A stretch of DNA of 5,399 nt from an uncultured Akkermansia sp. Lineage in GTDB: Bacteria > Verrucomicrobiota > Verrucomicrobiia > Verrucomicrobiales > Akkermansiaceae. Position 1 is the stretch's first letter; each line of letters opens with the position of its first letter. The position numbers and the translations under genes are program-made. The stretch spans positions 1 through 5,399 of the forward strand of contig CAJGCY010000164.1 of the NCBI GenBank assembly GCA_904501955.1, read 5' to 3'. Under the pieces are notes generated by a model. The model did no database searches, was not told the origin of the DNA, and saw only the letters and a program-made list of their open reading frames with translations. Below, one piece after another: positions 1 through 5,387 of the stretch.

Positions 1-166
1 CTGCGTCGCTTCGCTCCGTCGCTCCGGGCTCCATTTTCTTTTTGTGTTGTACCGGTGGTTGCGCGGCTACGCCGCTCCACCACCGGCTACTGTCTTTCGC
101 CCCTTACGGGGCTCCAATTTAGGCTCGCTTGCGCTCGCAATTTCCCCTTCAAATTCCGATTTATCG
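1..166 (+). repeat. Structured interspersed repeat, left copy
   Basis: This stretch matches, in reverse complement, the stretch at 5227-5387. Shared blocks in order are a GC-rich start (1-31) with the heptamer CGTCGCT twice, a T-rich spacer, a two-part hairpin, a second hairpin, the block GCTCGCTTGCGCTCGC (123-138) and TTCCGATTTATCG (154-166). The first hairpin pairs 52-59 (CCGGTGGT) with 79-86 (ACCACCGG) and, inside it, 63-67 (GCGGC) with 71-75 (GCCGC). The second pairs 99-103 (GCCCC) with 108-112 (GGGGC). The left end may continue outside the window. No transposase is visible here, so mobility is not shown. An ATG-initiated reading frame that crosses it is low-complexity and is not considered a gene. 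It could be a REP-like DNA element or a structured RNA. Confidence 0.8.
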
Positions 167-219
167 CGCACTGAGGTCATATCAGGATTTCTCTCATTTC
201 TCCCAACCTTCCCATTTTC

Positions 220-249
220 GCCCGCAACCCTAGCGTTGCGGGCTTTTTT
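220..249 (+). terminator. Rho-independent terminator
   Basis: A 9-base-pair perfect stem, GCCCGCAAC (220-228) with GTTGCGGGC (235-243), encloses a six-base loop and is followed directly by six T residues (244-249). This is a textbook rightward intrinsic terminator. No gene is visible between it and the window start, so it must end a transcript that enters from the left through the repeat, or a transcript made from the repeat itself. It insulates the next promoter, whose -35 region begins three bases after the T run. Confidence 0.85.
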
Positions 250-251
250 GC

Positions 252-279
252 TTGCAAAATAACGGGGCGGTGATATACT
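252..279 (+). promoter_or_regulatory. Extended -10 promoter for the membrane protein/AAA+ unit
   Basis: TTGCAA (252-257) lies 16 bases before TATACT (274-279). The -10 hexamer is preceded by TG plus one base (271-273), which makes an extended -10 element. The start codon at 289 is only nine bases past the -10, so transcription would begin at about 286-289 and the mRNA would have almost no leader. The -35 matches consensus at four of six positions and the -10 at five of six. No Shine-Dalgarno motif lies before the ATG, which fits leaderless initiation. Confidence 0.6.
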
Positions 280-288
280 GGCGACGTT

Positions 289-864
289 ATGGGGTGCGTG
301 GCCGTCATTATCTCAATTATCCTTCTTTCTATCGTCATAGGGATTGTTGATAAGCATCCGAATGTCGCCTTGGGGCTATTCCTACTGTTTATCGGCACGT
401 GGATAGCGGGCGGCATCTGCGTATACCGCACCAAGCGCAGGCAAAAGCAGGCACGGGAGGAGGCCGAAGCCCTGCTGGAGAAGATAGAGAAAGAGCAGGG
501 GCTCCCCTACTCCACCCCGTTCATTTTCACGGATGCCGAGCTGGAGCTCGCCACCATTCTCCAGGTGTATGAGAAAAAGAAAATGTTCGGCATCTTACGC
601 TACAATATAGACAACAACTCCGCCAACTACATGGTGTACCACTACCATGAGCTGGATGACTGGGAAACGGACATCCAACAAACGGAAGCCTTCGGCCGAC
701 CGCACAAAATATCAAGCATCTGCATTCTCCTGCGCATCAACAGCCAAGAGCTCAGGCTCACCATACACACCGGCTGCGAGCTCAACGTCGCCGACTGCCA
801 AGAGCAACTCCGCACCATGCGCAACCTGGAGCGCCAGCTCTCCTACATCAAACCCTCCGCATAA
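289..864 (+). CDS. Small bitopic/hairpin membrane protein of unknown function
   Basis: The 191-residue product has two hydrophobic helices near the N-terminus (about 3-20 and 27-46). A basic stretch (RTKRRQKQAR, 47-56) follows, placing the rest in the cytoplasm by the positive-inside rule. A charged helix (about 52-72) leads into a soluble domain with alternating strands (about 95-165) and a final helix (168-187). The pattern of an ELDDWE segment, then ICILLRINSQELRLTIHT (144-161), then a closing helix loosely recalls the PH-like domain found with SHOCT or DUF4428 modules; this is a visual resemblance only. The start is chosen because the extended -10 lies just upstream and no Shine-Dalgarno site favours another. 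The next gene begins 20 bases after the stop, so the two are probably co-transcribed. I do not recognise the family and assign no function. Confidence 0.8.
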   Translation: MGCVAVIISIILLSIVIGIVDKHPNVALGLFLLFIGTWIAGGICVYRTKRRQKQAREEAEALLEKIEKEQGLPYSTPFIFTDAELELATILQVYEKKKMFGILRYNIDNNSANYMVYHYHELDDWETDIQQTEAFGRPHKISSICILLRINSQELRLTIHTGCELNVADCQEQLRTMRNLERQLSYIKPSA

Positions 865-884
865 CCCTTTCCGCCCCCCTCCCC

Positions 885-2531
885 ATGCCCCGGCCCGACA
901 TCCATGAGCACCTGAACCGCTTTTTCAACAAAGCACGCACCTACGTGCGCGACTCCTGCGAGTGCTCCGACCATGACTTTCAGGACTCCCTGCAGCTGGA
1001 CCTCATGAACTTCGCCATCAGCATCTCCGCGGCGGATGGGCACATCTCCCCGGAGCAGCGTCTCAAAATCGCGGAGCTCTTCCACCACAACCTCTCGGAA
1101 AAAGCCTGGTTTGAGTACCTGCACGAGCGCAAGCTGCTGACGGAAGAGTACCGCAAGAGCGTGCCCTACACCTTCGTGCAGCTCATCAAGGCGGAAAACA
1201 CGCTGCGCACCGCGGAGGAAGAGCCCTCCCCCTCCAAGGATTTCGTGGAGCTGTACTCCTTCATCTCCAACATCATCTTACAACATGATACGGCGGATGC
1301 GGACAAAGCTCACCAATTCCGCAACGAGCTGCTTGCCAACATGCGCCGCTACGCTGCCAAGACACTCAATTTCCCCTGGTGCACCGCCCCCGCCCGCACC
1401 GAGCAGCAGGACTCTGCCGCCACGGCAAGCGCCCACACCACCGCCCCCACCATCAAGAGACAAGCCCCTCCCTCCAACCTCCGCACCTTCAGCATCTTCC
1501 GCAACGGGCAAAAGCAGGACATCCAGGTCTTCTGCAACCTCTTCGGCGCCGGTGGCAAAGGGTTGCCCGCCACCACCCTCCCCGCTGCTGCTCTGCAAAA
1601 ACGCACCGAGACCCCGGAGCAACTCCCGCAGTTCTCCGCCCCCGCAGGCACGCCACCACCACCCTCCGTTCCGGAGCTCCCCACGGCAGAGCCCGCACCG
1701 CAAGCCGCCGCCACCATGGAGCAGCTCCTGCAGCAGCTCCACGACCTCATCGGCCTCTCTGCCGTGAAAAAAGACGTCACCTCCCTCATCCACATGCAGG
1801 AGATGAAGCGTAAGCGCGCCGCCCGCGGCATCAAAAGCCCCCACACCTCGAACCACCTCGTCTTTTACGGCAACCCCGGCACCGGTAAAACCACCGTCGC
1901 TCGCATCCTCGCAAAAATCTACCACGCCATGGGCGTCCTCCCCTCCGATCACGTGGTGGAGGTGGACCGCTCCGGCCTCGTCGCAGGCTTTGTCGGCCAA
2001 ACCGCCATCAAAACTCAAGAGGTCATCCAAAAAGCCATGGGCGGCGTCCTCTTCATCGATGAGGCTTACACCCTCACACGCTCCGACAAACAGGGAGACT
2101 ACGGCCAGGAAGCCGTGGATACCATCCTCAAAGCCATGGAGGACCACCGAGATGCCTTCATCGTCATCGTTGCCGGGTACCCCGACCTCATGCAGCAATT
2201 CATCCAATCCAACCCCGGCCTCTCCTCCCGCTTCAACAAGTTCATTCACTTCGAGGACTACTCCCCCACCGAGCTATTGGACATCTTCCGCCTCATGTGC
2301 CGCAATGCCTGCTATGAGCTTGAGCCCGAGGCCGCTCAACTCGTCTCCTCCCTGCTCGAGCACCGCCACGCCCACCGCTCAAAAGACTTTGCCAACGCTC
2401 GTGAGGCACGCAACATCTTCGAAAAAGTCATCACCCACCAAGCCTCCCGCCTCTTCGACGTCCCCTCCCCCTCCGACCAAGAACTCACCCTCATCAAAGC
2501 AGCGGATGTTCTCCCCGAATTCGAGGAGTGA
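885..2531 (+). CDS. TerB-like domain fused to a CbbX/SpoVK-type AAA+ ATPase
   Basis: The 548-residue protein has three parts. Residues 35-75 contain DLMNFAISISAADGHISPEQ, which resembles the acidic helical core of TerB-like domains, and more helices run to about 160. Residues 163-278 are a Pro/Ala/Thr-rich linker with one ordered-looking island (201-226). Residues 280-548 form a AAA+ module of the CbbX/SpoVK/EccA type: Walker A GNPGTGKT (329-336), pore-loop-like VAGFVGQT (366-373), Walker B LFIDEA (389-394), sensor 1 region IVIVAGY (426-432), arginine finger in SRF (R449) and sensor 2 NAREARN (504-510). All catalytic motifs look intact, so it should hydrolyse ATP, probably as a ring that remodels a protein partner; CbbX does this to Rubisco. 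No Rubisco gene is present, so calling it cbbX is not justified. The ATG follows a pyrimidine-rich run without a ribosome-binding motif. It probably depends on the promoter at 252-279. The domain call is firm; the cellular role is unknown. Confidence 0.92.
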   Translation: MPRPDIHEHLNRFFNKARTYVRDSCECSDHDFQDSLQLDLMNFAISISAADGHISPEQRLKIAELFHHNLSEKAWFEYLHERKLLTEEYRKSVPYTFVQLIKAENTLRTAEEEPSPSKDFVELYSFISNIILQHDTADADKAHQFRNELLANMRRYAAKTLNFPWCTAPARTEQQDSAATASAHTTAPTIKRQAPPSNLRTFSIFRNGQKQDIQVFCNLFGAGGKGLPATTLPAAALQKRTETPEQLPQFSAPAGTPPPPSVPELPTAEPAPQAAATMEQLLQQLHDLIGLSAVKKDVTSLIHMQEMKRKRAARGIKSPHTSNHLVFYGNPGTGKTTVARILAKIYHAMGVLPSDHVVEVDRSGLVAGFVGQTAIKTQEVIQKAMGGVLFIDEAYTLTRSDKQGDYGQEAVDTILKAMEDHRDAFIVIVAGYPDLMQQFIQSNPGLSSRFNKFIHFEDYSPTELLDIFRLMCRNACYELEPEAAQLVSSLLEHRHAHRSKDFANAREARNIFEKVITHQASRLFDVPSPSDQELTLIKAADVLPEFEE

Positions 2532-2541
2532 AGGAAATGAG

Positions 2542-3381
2542 CTACACAAACACCGTATTATCCAGCAAATAGCGGCGAAATGCCCAGCGGTGATACAATA
2601 TGTGATGAGTTAGCGCGGCATCAAAGGGCGAGCGTTCAGCTAAATAAGCGGCTCGACAATCAGCACACCACGGCGTTTCTGCGTTTAAGCCGAAAATGCG
2701 AGCCTCGAGCACGCGGGGGATGAGGTATTCATACGAATGCCAGAAATCATAGTAATACCTGCGTGGTAACATGCCTACAAGTGAGCGTACGGATAGCTCT
2801 TGAGTATCGCGCATTTTGCGCATTAGCTCAAGCCAGGGCATTAGCAAACCTTCATTTGACAAATTGCATCGGTATTGCTGTTTTTCCAACTTACGCCATT
2901 CTTGCTCAGCGTTTATTCGGCAAAATGGCATCAACTCATCCCCTAACACCAAAGCAGGAACATCATAACGAGAATCTACCATATCGAGGTCCTGCAAATA
3001 CCAACAATCGTGCGCATATATGGCATTGATGACATCACCCAGCTCAAAACAGCACCCTACAGGTGGCTGAATAGTTGCAAGCAAACACTGCAAGGATTCT
3101 TCCACTGCTACCCCCAAACGGTGAGAACATCCTCCATACCAACGCTGAATGCAAGCATCATAACTTTCTCCCCTAATGTTAACAGGCTCACCCGATTCTG
3201 GCTGAATTTCCGCAATGGGGGCAAACAACGCCAACAAATCAGTTTTTATCGATGCCTCATCTGCTCCACTTTTATCATGCAATATCTGAGACAACCGATG
3301 TAGGTCAATTCCGAACGTAAACGGAACAACATGCTCAGGCATGTTAGGATACAGGGTAGCGATGGAGTATGAAGAATGCAC
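2542..3381 (-). CDS. Cysteine-rich hypothetical protein, GTG start
   Basis: The 279-residue product has no signal peptide, membrane segment or family motif that I recognise. It contains ten cysteines (residues 77, 85, 99, 110, 111, 126, 154, 172, 239, 242), including a CxxC (WCADC, 238-242), and many Trp, Tyr and His residues; the last 25 residues are basic and aromatic. Metal or redox binding is possible but not shown. The GTG at 3381 is preferred because a promoter at 3388-3416 would make it the first codon of a leaderless mRNA. The first internal ATG (3342, residue 14) is an alternative. Its DNA is visibly poorer in GC than the AAA+ gene and rimO: hand counts give 26 of 60 for 2941-3000, 43 of 60 for 1921-1980 and 47 of 60 for 4561-4620. 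It ends 10 bases from the convergent AAA+ stop and is probably a single-gene unit. Confidence 0.75.
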   Translation of the reverse strand: MHSSYSIATLYPNMPEHVVPFTFGIDLHRLSQILHDKSGADEASIKTDLLALFAPIAEIQPESGEPVNIRGESYDACIQRWYGGCSHRLGVAVEESLQCLLATIQPPVGCCFELGDVINAIYAHDCWYLQDLDMVDSRYDVPALVLGDELMPFCRINAEQEWRKLEKQQYRCNLSNEGLLMPWLELMRKMRDTQELSVRSLVGMLPRRYYYDFWHSYEYLIPRVLEARIFGLNAETPWCADCRAAYLAERSPFDAALTHHILYHRWAFRRYLLDNTVFV

Positions 3382-3387
3382 CCCACG

Positions 3388-3416
3388 AGCTTACCGGATT
3401 AAAAGAACTCCGGCAA
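3388..3416 (-). promoter_or_regulatory. Candidate promoter for the cysteine-rich gene
   Basis: Read leftward, TTGCCG (3416-3411) is followed after 17 bases by TAAGCT (3393-3388), then six bases, then GTG (3381-3379). The 17-base spacer and six-base gap to the start codon are the same as at rimO, and the -10 differs from the rimO -10 (TATGCT) at one position. The match to general consensus is modest (four of six and three of six), so the call rests mainly on the shared geometry. Confidence 0.4.
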
Positions 3417-3423
3417 GGCTAAA

Positions 3424-3439
3424 GGTAAATATATTTACC
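3424..3439. promoter_or_regulatory. Perfect 16-base palindrome, possible operator
   Basis: GGTAAATATATTTACC is identical to its reverse complement across all 16 bases. It lies between the terminator of the 80-residue gene and the candidate -35 of the cysteine-rich gene, centred about 50 bases upstream of that gene's start. A dimeric regulator could bind here to control the leftward gene. No regulator gene is visible in the window. Its AT-rich centre could also serve as a promoter element, but I found no matching -35. Confidence 0.45.
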
Positions 3440-3449
3440 ACTCCGCAAT

Positions 3450-3478
3450 AAAAAAGGGGGGCTTAATCAACAAGCCCC
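3450..3478 (-). terminator. Rho-independent terminator overlapping the stop of the 80-residue gene
   Basis: Read leftward, GGGGCTT (3478-3472) pairs with AAGCCCC (3464-3458) around a seven-base loop. Two further C residues and six T residues (3455-3450) follow. The TAA stop of the small gene (3465-3463) falls at the loop and descending stem, so coding sequence and terminator are merged. It should end the rimO/80-residue transcript and protect the cysteine-rich gene from readthrough. Confidence 0.85.
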
Positions 3479-3705
3479 GCCTCTTTCATGATTTGGACAA
3501 GCACCTGTGCCATTTCCTTATCAATCTGGATATTCTGGCAGGCCTTGCCCTCTTTCATGCGCTCCGCTGAGCTAAATGTGCGCAGGCTGAGGATGGTCTC
3601 CCCACCCTGCTCGAACACGTGATAATCAGCCAGCGCCACTTGATGCACGCTGTAATGCGCCAAGGGCTTACCCTTGACAAATAAAGATGGTTGCAATTTA
3701 GCCAT
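3463..3705 (-). CDS. Small hypothetical protein downstream of rimO
   Basis: The 80-residue product appears soluble. It has a strand-rich first half (residues 8-44) and a C-terminal helix (about 61-77, IDKEMAQVLVQIMKEAG). The segment ETILSLRTF (36-44) followed by a charged loop and the helix faintly recalls the PC4/YdbC single-stranded nucleic-acid-binding fold, but the usual glycine-rich loop is absent and I do not assert it. The ATG lies 25 bases after the rimO stop on the same strand, so it is probably the second gene of the rimO transcript. No Shine-Dalgarno motif precedes it. The terminator built into its 3' end supports a real, deliberately bounded transcript. It has one cysteine and no membrane segment. 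Function unknown. Confidence 0.7.
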   Translation of the reverse strand: MAKLQPSLFVKGKPLAHYSVHQVALADYHVFEQGGETILSLRTFSSAERMKEGKACQNIQIDKEMAQVLVQIMKEAGLVD

Positions 3706-3730
3706 ATTACTACTGCTTAGGTTTCAAAGC

Positions 3731-5125
3731 TTACACCAACTCGTCCTCCTCCTCCTCGAATTGCGGTTCCTCGGCGCCTTCGGCGAAGAGCTCGTAGGCG
3801 ATGGAATCGGTGATGAGGACATCGGCAAATTGGCCGACGGGGAGAGCGGGGTCTACATGGATGGAGCCGTCGACATCCGGGGCATCCCAAGGGCCGCGGG
3901 CGATGCCGGGGGCATCCACCAGCACGCGGATGGTTTGGCCGATGGCGTCTTGACCGATTTCGTCCGCGATGCCGGCAAGAATCATGGAGAGCTCATTGGC
4001 GCGGCGCTTGCGGGTGGCGTGGTGCACCTGGTTCTTCATTTTGGCGGCGAGGGAGCCCTCCTCACGGGAATAGGGGAAGACCCCGGCGCGCTCAAAGCGG
4101 AACTCACGGATGAAGTCGCGGAGCTCGGCGTGGTCCTCCTCCGTCTCACCGGGGAGGCCGCTGATGAAGGTGGTGCGGATGCCGATGGTGGGGACGGCGG
4201 CGCGGAGGTCGCGGATGAGCTTGCGGATGTAGTCGCCATCCGTCTTGCGGCGCTGCTCCTCCAAGATGTGGGCGGAGATGTGCTGCAGGGGGATGTCCAC
4301 ATACTTGACCACCTTGTCGCAGGAGGCTAACACCTCGATAAGCTCCGAGCTCCAGTGGGCGGGGTGGGTGTAGAGCACGCGCACCCAGAACTCACCGGGG
4401 AGCGCATTGATTTCACGCAGGAGGGTGGCGAGGGATTCCCCGCGGGCGGAGTCCACACCGCTGGTTTTGGTGGCGCCGCCCTCCCACTTGTCCATACCGT
4501 AGTAGGTGGTGTCTTGGGCGATGAGGTTGATTTCCTTCACCCCGGCGTCGACCAGGGCGCGGACCTCGCGGAGGATGGAGGCCTGGGGGCGGCTGCGGTG
4601 ACCGCCGCGGATGCGGGGGATGACGCAGTAGGCGCAGGCGTGGTTGCAGCCCTCCGCAATTTTCACGTAGGCGAAGTGGCTACCGGTGAGGCGGTAGCGG
4701 GTATCACCGAAATCCGGCATGAGCTTGGAGACCTTGGTGGTGTACACCTTCTCCGCGGTGCCTGCCAGGCAGGCGCTCACGATGTCCGCCACCTCAAGCA
4801 CCTTGTCCACGCCGATGAAGCAGTCCACCTCCGGCATGAGCTTAATGAGGTCATGCGCATAGCGCTGGGAGAGGCAACCGGCAACAAGGATTTTCTGCTC
4901 GGCGGGGGCTTCCCCCTCGTCACGGGCGCGAGTGGCAGCAAAGATGGTATCAATGGCCTCCTGCTTGGCGGGGTCGATGAAAGCGCAGGTGTTGATGATG
5001 AGGGCGGCGGCCTCATGCGGCTCTACCTTGGAGTAGCCGGCGTTGATGAGGCGGTCCGCCATGACCTCAGAATCCACCAGATTCTTAGCACAACCGAGAG
5101 AAATAATTGCAAAACTTGCTGCCAT
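3731..5125 (-). CDS. rimO: Ribosomal protein S12 methylthiotransferase RimO
   Basis: The 464-residue enzyme adds a methylthio group to the conserved aspartate of ribosomal protein S12, using S-adenosylmethionine and two 4Fe-4S clusters. The N-terminal domain opens with ISLGCAKNLVDSE and supplies cysteines C12, C47 (INTCAF) and C84 (AGCLSQR). The radical-SAM motif CxxxCxxC is C160, C164 and C167, followed by the typical PRIRGGHRSRP (170-180). A TRAM domain covers about 385-447 and an acidic tail follows (456-462). The signatures ISLGCAKN and INTCAFI separate it from the tRNA enzyme MiaB. The frame remains open to an ATG at 5206, but I chose 5125. That start gives the usual N-terminus beginning a few residues before ISLGC, removes 27 residues of unrelated sequence, and lies six bases past a good -10. 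All key cysteines are present, and the length is near the family norm of about 440-460. Confidence 0.96.
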   Translation of the reverse strand: MAASFAIISLGCAKNLVDSEVMADRLINAGYSKVEPHEAAALIINTCAFIDPAKQEAIDTIFAATRARDEGEAPAEQKILVAGCLSQRYAHDLIKLMPEVDCFIGVDKVLEVADIVSACLAGTAEKVYTTKVSKLMPDFGDTRYRLTGSHFAYVKIAEGCNHACAYCVIPRIRGGHRSRPQASILREVRALVDAGVKEINLIAQDTTYYGMDKWEGGATKTSGVDSARGESLATLLREINALPGEFWVRVLYTHPAHWSSELIEVLASCDKVVKYVDIPLQHISAHILEEQRRKTDGDYIRKLIRDLRAAVPTIGIRTTFISGLPGETEEDHAELRDFIREFRFERAGVFPYSREEGSLAAKMKNQVHHATRKRRANELSMILAGIADEIGQDAIGQTIRVLVDAPGIARGPWDAPDVDGSIHVDPALPVGQFADVLITDSIAYELFAEGAEEPQFEEEEDELV

Positions 5126-5131
5126 GCGCAG

Positions 5132-5160
5132 AGCATACCATATTTTGCGCCATTTGTGAA
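5132..5160 (-). promoter_or_regulatory. rimO promoter, extended -10, leaderless
   Basis: Read leftward, TTCACA (5160-5155, five of six to consensus) is followed after exactly 17 bases by TATGCT (5137-5132, four of six). The -10 is preceded by TG plus one base (5140-5138). The ATG at 5125 begins six bases past the -10, the place where transcription should start. This supports the shorter RimO start: a start at 5206 would lie upstream of the promoter. Confidence 0.65.
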
Positions 5161-5226
5161 GCGCGAAAAACGGAAAGGTGCGCATAAAAGAGAGGCTGAT
5201 ATACATCTACCAAACGACAAAGAGCC

Positions 5227-5387
5227 CGATAAATCGGAAGTTGGCGAGCGCAAGCGAGCGGAATTCAGAGCCCCGCCACGCGGGGCGAAAGTGTAATAGC
5301 CCAAGGTGGAGCTGCCTCAGCAGCGTAACCTTGGGTAGCGTAAAAAAATGAAATTGAGCCCGGAGCGACGGAGCGCAAGCGACGCAG
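5227..5387 (-). repeat. Structured interspersed repeat, right copy (inverted)
   Basis: This is the reverse-complement partner of the repeat at 1-166, with the same order of blocks and nearly the same length. The first hairpin pairs 5300-5307 (CCCAAGGT) with 5328-5335 (ACCTTGGG), and inside it 5311-5315 (GCTGC) with 5320-5324 (GCAGC). The second pairs 5270-5276 (GCCCCGC) with 5280-5286 (GCGGGGC). The block GCGAGCGCAAGCGAGC lies at 5244-5259. Stem sequences differ from the left copy while pairing is kept. Similarity may extend a few bases past 5387, where the left copy is cut by the window edge. It lies about 65 bases beyond the rimO -35 and shows no gene of its own. Confidence 0.8.

Noticed and set aside
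220..260. tRNA-associated attachment site at the hairpin with the T run
   Set aside because: No tRNA gene or second copy of the core sequence is visible, and an ordinary intrinsic terminator explains it fully.
44..262. Rightward 72-codon open frame
   Set aside because: It crosses the structured repeat and runs into the terminator. Its composition is that of translated GC-rich repeat, it has no start signal, and no plausible protein features appear.
1278..2249. Long leftward open frame of 323 codons
   Set aside because: It is antisense to the AAA+ gene, is Gly/Val/Glu-biased as expected from C-ending codons read backwards, and lacks any domain. The sense strand carries all AAA+ motifs.
885..2531. 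Naming the ATPase gene cbbX
   Set aside because: The AAA+ module is of that type, but CbbX lacks the long TerB-like N-terminus and linker and normally lies beside Rubisco genes, none of which are seen.
3674..3702. TTGACA on the + strand at 3674-3679 as a -35 element
   Set aside because: No -10-like hexamer follows at 16-18 bases, no rightward gene lies downstream, and the site is inside a leftward coding sequence.
5126..5206. Longer RimO start at 5206
   Set aside because: The extra 27 residues are unlike the RimO N-terminus, and the start would lie upstream of the well-formed promoter at 5132-5160.
5197..5206. TGATATACA on the + strand as an extended -10
   Set aside because: There is no -35 at proper spacing and no rightward gene in the rest of the window. 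It may serve a gene outside, but nothing supports this.
3674..5296. Rightward open frames of 218 and 313 codons
   Set aside because: Both are shadows of rimO with a strong Gly/Ala/Asp bias and no motifs. The leftward frame has every RimO signature.
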